Below, one piece after another: positions 33,700 through 41,562 of a DNA stretch of 64,000 bases. The notes under the pieces were generated by a model, which was not told the DNA's origin, searched no databases, and was given only the letters and a program-made list of their open reading frames with translations. The stretch comes from Synergistaceae bacterium. GTDB taxonomy: Bacteria; Synergistota; Synergistia; Synergistales; Aminobacteriaceae. The first letter of the stretch is position 1. The number at the start of each line of letters is the position of its first letter. The translations under genes were made by a program, and so were the position numbers. The DNA lies in NCBI GenBank assembly GCA_018436725.1, contig JAHDKT010000008.1, positions 62,001 through 126,000 of the forward strand, in the 5' to 3' direction.

Positions 33700-34731
33700 T
33701 TATTGCTTCTGTTCCTTCAGCAGCCCACGCAGCACTGCGGCGCCGACGGCGTGGACGTTGTTTACGGCCGCGACGACCGAGCTGTATTCGTCGCCCCCCT
33801 CGCTCATCAAGCTTTCGTAGGCCGAAGCGCCCTTCCACTGCATGGCGAAATTGGAAACCGACCTGAGGATAACCACCCGCTCCGGATCTGCCTTCCCCGT
33901 CTGCGAGAGCCGCTGGATCGCGAGCATCGCGCCCGCGTCCTCCATGGCGGTCACTACGTAGTTGCCCTCACCCTTGCTGAAGTAGCGCATCCAGTCGTTG
34001 GCCCACTCGTTGGAGTGTTCCCCGTGCCAGAAGCGATTTCCGGAGAGGATGTCGCCGATCATCACGAACGGAGGCTTCGAAGCCTCCGGGAAGTCCGCGT
34101 AGAGCGCGCGTTTTTTTAGCAGCCCTTCCGACTCCTCGAGGGGAACATCTTTCGCGATTTCGAGCGCCCTCCGTGCAAGATAGGGATTCAGACGGTAGAG
34201 TTCCCCGCTTTCGCGCATGGGCTCTTCGTACGGTTGTGTTCTGAAAATGGGGAGGAAGCCTGTGGAGAACTCCCCGGGCATCTCCCGCGGGTCGATGAAG
34301 TAGCTCAGATCGTGGTCGATGACGAAACGGCATACGGCGACGCTCCCCAGAGAGATGTCCAGAGGGTCCCCGCCGGCGATGCCGCAGAGGATGAAATAGG
34401 CTTTGGAAAGATCGAAGCGCGGATCGATTCCGAGGGCCATGATCGACGACGCGGCCTTGATGTCGCCGACGCCGGTGGTCAGAAGCAGCGTCCGGTTCTC
34501 GGGATTGTACCCCAAATCCCACTCGCCGAGAGGAAAGGGAAGGTGTTCCGTGAAATCCCCCTTCTGGAACCAGAGGTTTCGTTCGCCCGGAGGATCCCCG
34601 TTTTCACCGGTCAACTGCCAAAAAGTGACCACGACCGCCTTAATGGAAAGCGGAGCTTCGGCGGAAGCCACTGCGGCGCAGGAAAGTGCGAGGAACAGAA
34701 TAAGCAGCGCAGCACGGAATCTCTTCTTCAA
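33700..34731 (-). CDS. Purine nucleoside permease (NUP) family protein
   Basis: About 343 residues with a signal peptide (KKRFRAALLILFLALSC, cleavage near ASAEA). The mature part matches the NUP family: LLTTGVGDIKAASSIMALG near residue 90, YFILCGIAGGDP, then MEDAGAMLAIQRL and the final NVHAVGAAVL. The family is annotated as nucleoside permease from a yeast protein but resembles nucleoside phosphorylase folds, and bacterial members are exported. TTG 34731 is chosen for its AGGGGGG seven bases upstream. It lies a few genes from a purine catabolic island, which fits a periplasmic nucleoside role. Confidence 0.82.
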   Translation of the reverse strand: MKKRFRAALLILFLALSCAAVASAEAPLSIKAVVVTFWQLTGENGDPPGERNLWFQKGDFTEHLPFPLGEWDLGYNPENRTLLLTTGVGDIKAASSIMALGIDPRFDLSKAYFILCGIAGGDPLDISLGSVAVCRFVIDHDLSYFIDPREMPGEFSTGFLPIFRTQPYEEPMRESGELYRLNPYLARRALEIAKDVPLEESEGLLKKRALYADFPEASKPPFVMIGDILSGNRFWHGEHSNEWANDWMRYFSKGEGNYVVTAMEDAGAMLAIQRLSQTGKADPERVVILRSVSNFAMQWKGASAYESLMSEGGDEYSSVVAAVNNVHAVGAAVLRGLLKEQKQ

Positions 34732-35086
34732 AGAACAAACCCCCCTTTTCTTTTTTTGCGATAGATGTGCGACGAAAAGAGAAAGCCACGTATCTACGAT
34801 CATCACAAGTAACCGACTTTGGTAGTTGACTAAATCGCTCAGTGATTACACAAAAGGTCGAGAGTTCAAGTATTGGTGAAATGAACCCGTAAGAAGCTGA
34901 AAGAACATATCACAACAAAAGAAATCTTACAATAGCTCTTTCCCTTCCTCCCATGCCTCTTTATTCCGTACAACAGCGTAAGGAAAAACGGAGCGACTGC
35001 GCAAGCGTTGCCTTCGAGGATAAGTGATACAATTCTGGCGCAGGAAATTGTTCGGACCGAATTGCGGACGAAAGGGTTGGTTCTTC
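34732..35086. other. AT-rich intergenic region
   Basis: About 355 bp between divergent genes, more AT-rich than its surroundings. Several -10-like boxes occur (for example TACAAT near 34928 and 35029). I see no RNA gene and no convincing palindrome. Confidence 0.5.
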
Positions 35087-35860
35087 ATGAAAAGAGCGAT
35101 GTATGTGCTTCTGTTGGGAGCGCAGTTCCTCTTTTGCACAACACTTTTTGCTTCTTCGGGGGATGGGGATTTCGTCGCTCTTTGCCGAAAAGGATCGTTT
35201 GACGATGTGCGCGACTCTCTGGAAGCGGGGGCCGACGTGCATGCCCGCGACGAGGAGGGGATCCCGGCGCTGACGTGGTGCGCGCAGGATAATACCGTGG
35301 ATGTCGTTGCGCTGCTGATCGCGGCGGGGGCCGACGTCAACGCCGAGTCCAGCCGGGGCTGGACCGCGCTGATGGCGGCGGCGAGCGGAAATACCGACCC
35401 TGCGGTCGTCTCCCTGCTTGTAAAGGCGGGAGCGGATGTGAACGCGAAGGGGGAGGAGGATTGGGATGCGCTGATGGGCGCGGTATGGTTGGATGCGCCG
35501 CCCGCCGTGATCGCCGCGCTGCTTGAGGGGGGAGCCGATCCGAGAGCCGCCACCGTCCGCGGTATGACCGCGCTGATGCTGGCTGCGGAGAACAGCTCGA
35601 CGGCGGAGAACGCCAGTCTTCTGCTTCTCTCCGGGGCGGAGGTGAACGCCGTCGACGAACTCGGATGGACGCCCTTGCACTACGCCGCGAAGAGCAATCC
35701 GCACCTCGAAGTCGTCGAACTGCTCCTCGAAGCGGGAGCCGCCCCCTTCGTCTCCGACCGCCAGGGGAACACTCCCTATTCTCTGGCGGCCGAACACAAC
35801 CCCAACCCCGCGATCGCGCTTCGCCTGCTCAGGCCCGGTCCCGCTGCGGGCGCTCCTTGA
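35087..35860 (+). CDS. Exported ankyrin-repeat protein
   Basis: A 257-residue protein with a signal peptide to about residue 22. Six or seven ankyrin repeats follow, each of the form GADVNAKGEEDWDALMGAV or GAEVNAVDELGWTPLHYAAK. Such proteins bind other proteins, here probably in the periplasm. ATG 35087 gives the signal peptide the right length. The 3' end overlaps the convergent PucR-type gene by 32 bp. Confidence 0.87.
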   Translation: MKRAMYVLLLGAQFLFCTTLFASSGDGDFVALCRKGSFDDVRDSLEAGADVHARDEEGIPALTWCAQDNTVDVVALLIAAGADVNAESSRGWTALMAAASGNTDPAVVSLLVKAGADVNAKGEEDWDALMGAVWLDAPPAVIAALLEGGADPRAATVRGMTALMLAAENSSTAENASLLLLSGAEVNAVDELGWTPLHYAAKSNPHLEVVELLLEAGAAPFVSDRQGNTPYSLAAEHNPNPAIALRLLRPGPAAGAP

Positions 35861-37391
35861 CGTAGGCGCCGTTGATGTGGCAGGCGAGCGTCATCCCGAG
35901 GCGATGGTGGGGGTTGTTCAGGTCGACGTTAAGCAGCGCCTCTATCTCCTTCAGGTAGTTTCGCACGGTGTTGTAGTGGAGATGCAGCCCCTCCGCGCAC
36001 GAGCGGGCGTTGAAGTCGCGGGCGACGAGCATCGCGGCTAATTCCTTCAGCGGAAGGCTTCTGCGCGCCTGGGAGGTGTCCTCTTCCAGGGGTGACCAGT
36101 ACCGTGCCCAGACGTCTTTGGCCTCGGGGAGCTTCGTCATGTTCTGGAGCAGCCCGTAGAGAGAGAGTTCCTCGTAGAGGTAGACGCCGGGCGGAAGAGA
36201 GAAGTCGCGAAGCAACGAGAAGGTCCGCCGCGCTTCCTGGTAGGAGCGCGGAATGTCCATCAGATCCGCGGCCTTGCCGCCGAAGGAGAAGTGGAGTCCT
36301 CCCTGTTCCGCTAATGGCGCGAGGCTCTTCTTCCACGCGGCGGTCTCCGACTCGTCGATGAGCGTGACCCACGTGTTTCCCAAGCGGTAGCTCAGCGGAG
36401 AGGGGGACGACCATCGGGGCGTGGAGAGTCCGTCGGCGGTCGAGACGATGAGTACCGTCACGGGCAGAGAGAGCGGGATACACAGCTCTTGCAGGTTGAT
36501 CCGTATCATCGACGGGTCGCAGTACATTCCGAAGCACAACCCCTCCAGAAAACGCTCCTTTTTCAGCACTTTCTTGCTCGACAGGATGGCGATCTCCAGA
36601 GCGGACGCCCGCAGCATCGTCATCGCACGGAGGAGCATCCGCTCCTGCCGCGCGGACGGGGCAAGCTCTCCGGAGGAGAGCATCATGAAGATGGAGATGG
36701 GGGTGTCGAGCCGCAGGCGGTACGCGGCGAGCCGTTGAATGGTCCCGCTGTTGCGTACCTCGACGCACGAGTGTATCTGCCCTTTCTTGGGGAGGGGTTG
36801 CTCCTGAACGAGCGGGGTATCCAGCGATTTCTGCACGGCCTCGCCTCCGAGAATGCTCCCGTCGGCAAGAAAGCGATTGTTCAGATCGAGCTGGGGGGCC
36901 TGAACGATGAGATCCCTGCCGAGGTTCTGCGCGAAGCTGGACATCAGCTTCTTGAAGTCGAGGCTCTCCTCCCAGAAAGCGCTGAGGTCGTCCGGCCGGT
37001 CCTTCTGGCGCTCCTGGACGAGGACCGTGTGAATCAGCTCGATGATGTCGGTCCAGCGGTAGTGCATGGGCACTTCGAGAATGGGGATCCGGAGAGCGTC
37101 CGCTTCGGCGGTCATGCTGGCGGGCAGTTTGTGGTGAAATCGGTCGAGCTTGAAGCCGAGGGCGGCGACGCCCTTGTCGTTCATGCGGCGGAGGAGAGGG
37201 GTGAGCTGCTCCGGGTCGTCCTTGAAGACGAAGCCGCTGCCCACGAGGAATTCGCCTCCCCGCATCCAGCGGTCGGCGTCGGGGGCTTCGAGAACCGAGA
37301 CGGCGCTGATTTCGCGCCCGACGCCGCTGCTTCCGGCGAGTATCTGAAAGTCAGGGAACAGGTTTTTTTTCAACAGGTCGGCGACGATCAT
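35829..37391 (-). CDS. PucR-family transcriptional regulator
   Basis: A 520-residue regulator. It has an N-terminal PucR sensor domain (LLKKNLFPDFQILAGSSGV, then WMRGGEFLVGSGF), a middle GGDEF-like CdaR domain and a C-terminal PucR helix-turn-helix (RSCAEGLHLHYNTVRNYLKEIEALL). PucR proteins switch on purine catabolism when an intermediate such as allantoin accumulates. It diverges from the operon starting at 37734, which encodes purine-like uptake and catabolic enzymes, so it is probably the local activator. Its end overlaps the ankyrin gene by 32 bp. Confidence 0.9.
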   Translation of the reverse strand: MIVADLLKKNLFPDFQILAGSSGVGREISAVSVLEAPDADRWMRGGEFLVGSGFVFKDDPEQLTPLLRRMNDKGVAALGFKLDRFHHKLPASMTAEADALRIPILEVPMHYRWTDIIELIHTVLVQERQKDRPDDLSAFWEESLDFKKLMSSFAQNLGRDLIVQAPQLDLNNRFLADGSILGGEAVQKSLDTPLVQEQPLPKKGQIHSCVEVRNSGTIQRLAAYRLRLDTPISIFMMLSSGELAPSARQERMLLRAMTMLRASALEIAILSSKKVLKKERFLEGLCFGMYCDPSMIRINLQELCIPLSLPVTVLIVSTADGLSTPRWSSPSPLSYRLGNTWVTLIDESETAAWKKSLAPLAEQGGLHFSFGGKAADLMDIPRSYQEARRTFSLLRDFSLPPGVYLYEELSLYGLLQNMTKLPEAKDVWARYWSPLEEDTSQARRSLPLKELAAMLVARDFNARSCAEGLHLHYNTVRNYLKEIEALLNVDLNNPHHRLGMTLACHINGAYVKERPQRDRA

Positions 37392-37454
37392 GTAAACTCT
37401 CCCTTTTTTCCTCGTTCGGCGGATGTCATCTATTGGAGGATGTGTGTTGAATTT

Positions 37455-37471
37455 ATGTCATTTAGTGACAT
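37455..37471. promoter_or_regulatory. Palindrome in the PucR/CoA-transferase intergenic region
   Basis: ATGTCA-TTTAG-TGACAT is a perfect 6-5-6 inverted repeat 64 bp before the PucR-type start. It is a candidate binding site for the regulator; binding is inference. Confidence 0.5.
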
Positions 37472-37573
37472 TGCATTTCCTCTGCTCCAAACATATTTTA
37501 TGATAAAATAAGATCGTTGTAAAATCTGAATCACTGATTTCAAGCGTTTTTGGGATGTTTTTTAAAAGGAAGT

Positions 37574-37601
37574 TTGAGAAGTGTCTTTAGCGTAGTATAA
37601 C
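37574..37601 (+). promoter_or_regulatory. Promoter for the catabolic operon
   Basis: TTGAGA (37574-37579), a 16-bp spacer and TATAAC (37596-37601) precede the CoA-transferase gene by about 130 bp. Confidence 0.6.
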
Positions 37602-37733
37602 ATCGGGGAAGGTTTTTCCGGGGTGTCGCTTATTGTCATAATGCGACTTTTTCCTAGAGAAACGAGAGGCTCGAACCGGATGAGGAACTTCGTTGTTCTT
37701 CGTCCCGGTCATCATTTCGGAGGTGGATTTGGT

Positions 37734-38918
37734 ATGAAACCGTTGGAAGGACTTGTAGTTCTCGACATGACCAGAGTGCTCGCGGGGCCGTTCGCAGCCA
37801 TGATGTTCGCCGATATGGGGGCGGAGGTCATCAAGATCGAACGGCCGGACGGCGGCGACGATACCCGCGCATATCCCCCCTTCCAGGCCGGGGAGAGCGC
37901 GTACTTCATGAGCCTCAACCGCGGCAAGAAGAGCGTCACGCTCAACCTGAAGCACGAGAAGGGCAAGGAGATTCTGAAGTCGCTCGCCGGAAAGAGCGAT
38001 ATCCTCATAGAGAACTTCAAGCCAGGGACGATGGAGAAGCTCGGCCTTGGCTACGAGGACCTCCGCAAGGTGAATCCGCGTCTGATCTACGCAGCCAGCT
38101 CCGGCTTCGGTCAGACCGGTCCCTACAGCAGCCGCCCCGCCTACGACCTGATCATTCAGGGGATGGGCGGCATGATGAGCGTCACCGGTCCCGACGAGCA
38201 CACGCCCACGAAGGTGGGGAGCTCGGTGGCCGATATCTTCGCGGGTCTTTTCACCACGATCGGCGTCCTTGCCGCTGTGAACTCCCGCATGAAGACCGGC
38301 AGGGGGCAGCTCGTCGACGTCGCCATGCTCGACTGCATGGTGGCGGTGCTGGAGAACGCGGTCTCCCGCTACCTGGTGAGCGGCGAGATTCCACATCCGA
38401 TCGGAAACAGACACCCTTCGATCTCGCCGTTCACCACGCTTGCGACCGCCGACGGCGCGATGAATGTCGCTGTGGGAAACGACGAAATCTGGCGAAGGCT
38501 TTGCGGCGTGCTGGGTATGGAGGAGTTCGAACGGGATCCGCGCTTCGTCGACAACGCGGGCCGTGTGGCGAACTTCGCGGCGCTGAAGGAGATTCTGGAG
38601 GAGCGCACGACCCGAAACACCACGGAACACTGGCTCGCCGCCTTCGATAAGGTGAGCGTGCCCAGCGGACCGATCAACGACATCGCACACGTCGTGAACG
38701 ATCCGCAGGTTCTCGCGCGGAAGATGATCGTCGACGTGATCCATCCGGTGGCGGGTGCGATGAAGATCCCCGGCGTTCCGGTGAAGTTCTCCGATACACC
38801 CGCCGAGGTGGAGTCTCCCGCGCCGCTGCTCGGCGAACATACCGAGAAGGTACTGACGTCGTATCTCGGACTCTCCGCCGCCGAGTTCGAAGAGCTGAAG
38901 AAGGACGGCGTGGTGTAG
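37734..38918 (+). CDS. Family III CoA-transferase (CaiB/BaiF/Frc type)
   Basis: A 394-residue protein, full length for this family. It starts LEGLVVLDMTRVLAGPFAAM, carries LMSLNRGKKSVTLNLKHE-like sequence, and has Asp167 in SVADIFAGLFTTIGV at the position of the catalytic Asp of formyl-CoA:oxalate CoA-transferase. These enzymes move CoA between carboxylic acids through a mixed anhydride. ATG 37734 follows CGGAGGTGG. As first gene of an island with FdrA and AllH-like proteins, it may activate the acid left after nitrogen removal. The acid could be oxamate- or oxalate-like, but that is inference. Confidence 0.88.
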   Translation: MKPLEGLVVLDMTRVLAGPFAAMMFADMGAEVIKIERPDGGDDTRAYPPFQAGESAYFMSLNRGKKSVTLNLKHEKGKEILKSLAGKSDILIENFKPGTMEKLGLGYEDLRKVNPRLIYAASSGFGQTGPYSSRPAYDLIIQGMGGMMSVTGPDEHTPTKVGSSVADIFAGLFTTIGVLAAVNSRMKTGRGQLVDVAMLDCMVAVLENAVSRYLVSGEIPHPIGNRHPSISPFTTLATADGAMNVAVGNDEIWRRLCGVLGMEEFERDPRFVDNAGRVANFAALKEILEERTTRNTTEHWLAAFDKVSVPSGPINDIAHVVNDPQVLARKMIVDVIHPVAGAMKIPGVPVKFSDTPAEVESPAPLLGEHTEKVLTSYLGLSAAEFEELKKDGVV

Positions 38919-38942
38919 CCCGTACGGGAAGGCGTTTCCCGA

Positions 38943-39650
38943 ATGCGTCTCCGCGCCTGCAGCGGCGATTTGCTCTCCCGAACTGCGAATCGGAAAGAAG
39001 GTCTCCTTCCGGCGCTGCGGGTGCGGGAAATCTATAAAAGAACAGCGAACCTTGAAGAACCGGAGAGCGGGCGGAGGTATTCCCTCGTCACTTCGGAGGA
39101 GGATTTCGGCCCGAGGACGTGGCTGGCGGATGTTCTGCCTCCGCTTCGGCGGGGGGAGCTTCTCTGTCTGCCGGTGAAGGGCATTCCGGCGGGGTACGAC
39201 CCGTCGCTTCCCACGGCAGCCATGAACCTCCGATGGGTTCCTCTGGTCGAGGAGTGGAGCGCCTTTCTCGAAGAGGATCTCGAACTCATCGCTTCTCCGG
39301 CGCGTAACCGGCGCTTCGGCGAGCTTCTCGGCCTCGGGCCGGGGAGTACGCCGGCGGGGGACGACTTTTTGGCCGGTTACACGAGCGGAAGGCTCTGGCT
39401 CGGAGCCCCGGTTCCCCCTCTGGCCGACACGTCCCGGACTACCTGGCTCTCCGGCGACATGCTTCGGGACGCGGGCGAAGGCCTCGTCTGGAAACGAAGC
39501 AAAGATGTGCTGGAAGCCCTCTCCGCCGACGATGCGGGGGCGGCGACACGGACGGTCGCACGGATTCTCGACTGGGGGCACTCGTCCGGAAGAGCGTGGC
39601 TCGCGGGGCTTTCCGCAGCCGTTTCGGACACGATCGAACGCAACGCATGA
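38943..39650 (+). CDS. AllH/YlbF-like DUF2877 protein
   Basis: A 235-residue protein with the family signature GLGPGSTPAGDDFLAGY near residue 130. DUF2877 proteins are encoded with FdrA and DUF1116 proteins. In E. coli the three (FdrA, YlbE, YlbF, now AllF, AllG, AllH) have been described as subunits of oxamic transcarbamoylase, which splits oxalurate to oxamate and carbamoyl phosphate. The gene order here (DUF2877, FdrA, FdrA C-domain, DUF1116) supports the same complex. It is spaced 24 bp from the CoA-transferase gene. The actual substrate may differ from oxalurate. Confidence 0.78.
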   Translation: MRLRACSGDLLSRTANRKEGLLPALRVREIYKRTANLEEPESGRRYSLVTSEEDFGPRTWLADVLPPLRRGELLCLPVKGIPAGYDPSLPTAAMNLRWVPLVEEWSAFLEEDLELIASPARNRRFGELLGLGPGSTPAGDDFLAGYTSGRLWLGAPVPPLADTSRTTWLSGDMLRDAGEGLVWKRSKDVLEALSADDAGAATRTVARILDWGHSSGRAWLAGLSAAVSDTIERNA

Positions 39651-39665
39651 AAGGAGGATGATACT

Positions 39666-41234
39666 GTGGCATCTTCGAACCAGCGCCTCGAAATCATCCG
39701 AAGGACGTACTACGACAGCGTTACCCTGATGCTTGTGGCGAAAGAGCTGCTCAAGCTGGAGGGGATCTCCGTCGCCACGTTGAACATGGGGACGGAGGCG
39801 AACTATAAAATCATGGGGGCGGGCGGCTTCGACCTGACCGGCGTGGACGCCACGCCGAACGACCTTGTGGTCGCGCTGATGAGCGACGCGTCGGAGGCGG
39901 AAAAGGTCCTTGAGGACGCCCTCGCGAAGGCGAAGGAGTACCTGGCCAACCCTCCGGGGCGGAAGAAGGACTCGGGCGACAACGACTACAGGCCGAAGAG
40001 CCTCGACGGAGCGCTCTCCGTCCTTCCCGCCGCCAACCTCGCGATCGTCTCCGTGGCCGGGCGCTATGCGGGCGACGTGGCCCTTCAGTGTATCGAGAAG
40101 GGCCTCAACGTGATGCTCTACTCCGACAACGTCACGGTCGAGAAGGAGATCGAAGTCAAGAAGGCCGCCGCCGCGAAGGGACTGCTCGTCATGGGGCCCG
40201 ACTGCGGCACGATCATCATTCGCGGCGTTGCGATGGGGATGGCGAACGCCTGTCCCACGGGGCCCGTGAGCATCGTGGCCGCCGCAGGAACAGGCTTGCA
40301 GGAAGTCCATGTGCAGCTCGCCCGCAGAGGCGTCGGCGTCCTTCACGGCATCGGCGTCGGCGGGCGCGATGTGAAAAAAGAGGTCGGCGGCATCATGTGC
40401 CTTCAGGCGGTCGGCGCTCTTCTCGCCGACGACGAGGTGAAGGTGCTCGCCGTAGTCGGTAAGCCGCCGGCGCCCGAGGTCGAGAGGAAGATTCTCGACG
40501 CGGTGAAGGCCGGAGGCAAACCCGCAGTCCTCGGTTTCATCGGCGGCGAAGCGAAGGGCGATTCGGACGGCGTCTTCATCTGCCGCGAACTCGAGGAGAC
40601 GGCGGCCGTCGTCGCGGCGCTGGCGAACGGTCAGGACGCCGCCGCGGCCCGCGACGCGCTCTACGCGGAGTACGATGCGCTGAAACAGCAGGCGGAGAAG
40701 ATCGGAAAGCGGAAGGGCTACCTCCGCGGCCTCTACTCCGGGGGCACCCTCTGCTACGAGGGGCAGCTCGTCGCGCGCGAGATCCTCGGTCCGATTTGGA
40801 GCAACACGCCGCTCGACAAGTCGATGCAGCTCGCCGACAGCCTCAAGAGCGTGGAGCACACCATGGTCGACTACGGCGAAGACGAGTTCACTCAAGGTCG
40901 GCTGCACCCGATGATCGACGTGTCGCTCCGAGCCGACCGCATTCTCGAAGAGGCGAAGGATCCCGATGTGGGCGTCGTTCTGCTCGACGTGGTCCTCGGA
41001 TACGGGTGCAACGACGACCCTGCGACGGGGCTCGCCGAGGGAATCCGCAAGACCCGGAAGGTCGCGGGCGACAGGATCTCCTTCGTCGCCTCCATCTGCG
41101 GCGTGGATACCGACCCCCAGAATGCCTCCCGGCAGCGGGAGATTCTTGAGGAACTCGGCGTGCACGTCTGCGGAAGCAACGCGCGGGCGGCCCGTCTTGC
41201 GGCGATGCTTCTGGAAAGGGGAGAACTCGCATGA
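39666..41234 (+). CDS. fdrA: FdrA-family protein (AllF-like), lacking its C-terminal domain
   Basis: A 522-residue protein with the succinyl-CoA-synthetase-like fold of FdrA: VAGRYAGDVALQCIEKGLNV, LLVMGPDCGTIIIRG and VSIVAAAGTGLQEVHVQLARRG, the last with a ligase-type Gly-rich loop. It begins at GTG 39666, eight bases after AGGAGG. E. coli FdrA ends in a small domain of the VINIGLRSF kind. That domain is missing here and is encoded by the next open frame, which overlaps this stop codon (ATGA). It likely forms a transcarbamoylase-type complex with the AllH- and AllG-like neighbours. Confidence 0.88.
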   Translation: MASSNQRLEIIRRTYYDSVTLMLVAKELLKLEGISVATLNMGTEANYKIMGAGGFDLTGVDATPNDLVVALMSDASEAEKVLEDALAKAKEYLANPPGRKKDSGDNDYRPKSLDGALSVLPAANLAIVSVAGRYAGDVALQCIEKGLNVMLYSDNVTVEKEIEVKKAAAAKGLLVMGPDCGTIIIRGVAMGMANACPTGPVSIVAAAGTGLQEVHVQLARRGVGVLHGIGVGGRDVKKEVGGIMCLQAVGALLADDEVKVLAVVGKPPAPEVERKILDAVKAGGKPAVLGFIGGEAKGDSDGVFICRELEETAAVVAALANGQDAAAARDALYAEYDALKQQAEKIGKRKGYLRGLYSGGTLCYEGQLVAREILGPIWSNTPLDKSMQLADSLKSVEHTMVDYGEDEFTQGRLHPMIDVSLRADRILEEAKDPDVGVVLLDVVLGYGCNDDPATGLAEGIRKTRKVAGDRISFVASICGVDTDPQNASRQREILEELGVHVCGSNARAARLAAMLLERGELA

Positions 41235-41422
41235 TGAAAACACTCCTGAAAGAAGGCCCGAAAGTGGTCAATATAGGGGTGGAGCAGTTCTACCTCGACG
41301 TAAAGACGCAGAAAGCGGAGGCCGTCGTCTGGGACTGGAAGCCACCCGCAGCGAGCGGGGACCTGCTCGCCCGTCTGAAAAAAATTAAGCAGGCGACCGG
41401 CGAACATTCGCGAAGCGAATAA
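41231..41422 (+). CDS. Split-off FdrA C-terminal domain (63 residues)
   Basis: This short frame starts at ATG 41231 overlapping the fdrA stop. It encodes KVVNIGVEQFYLDVKTQKAE and VVWDWKPPAASGDLLARLKK. From memory, the C-terminus of E. coli FdrA has the same pattern (VINIGLRSF then a YQWSPVAGGNKKL segment), so this is that domain on a separate chain. The last codons and the stop fall inside the first copy of a tandem 79-bp duplication. Coupled translation suggests it is made in equal amounts with FdrA and completes the protein. Confidence 0.8.
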   Translation: MMKTLLKEGPKVVNIGVEQFYLDVKTQKAEAVVWDWKPPAASGDLLARLKKIKQATGEHSRSE

Positions 41423-41548
41423 GGAGCCGTGTCGATCGCATATGGCGACATGCTTTTAGTCGCCGAAGACAGGCGACCGGCGAACATTCGCGAAGCGAAT
41501 AAGGAGCCGTGTCGATCGCATATGGCGACATGCTTTTAGTCGCCGAAG
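41390..41548. repeat. Exact tandem duplication, two 79-bp copies, period 80
   Basis: 41390-41468 and 41470-41548 are identical over 79 bp with one base between them. Each copy contains TTCGC-GAA-GCGAA and a second possible hairpin, GGCGAC...GTCGCC. Copy 1 includes the end of the small FdrA-domain gene and copy 2 runs up to the ribosome site of the next gene. It may be a recent slippage duplication or a paired RNA element that adjusts expression of the next gene. Confidence 0.93.
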
Positions 41549-41562
41549 GGGGGTAACTGAAC

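Noticed and set aside
37587-41243. A 1218-codon open frame on the minus strand opposite the CoA-transferase and fdrA genes
   Set aside because: It mirrors well-recognised plus-strand genes, has low-complexity Arg/His/Gly/Val-rich sequence and no known domain. GC-rich codons rarely give stops on the opposite strand.
41390-41548. Tandem copies read as an insertion-sequence remnant or attachment site
   Set aside because: There are no terminal inverted repeats, transposase fragment or integrase; it is a simple duplication of local sequence.
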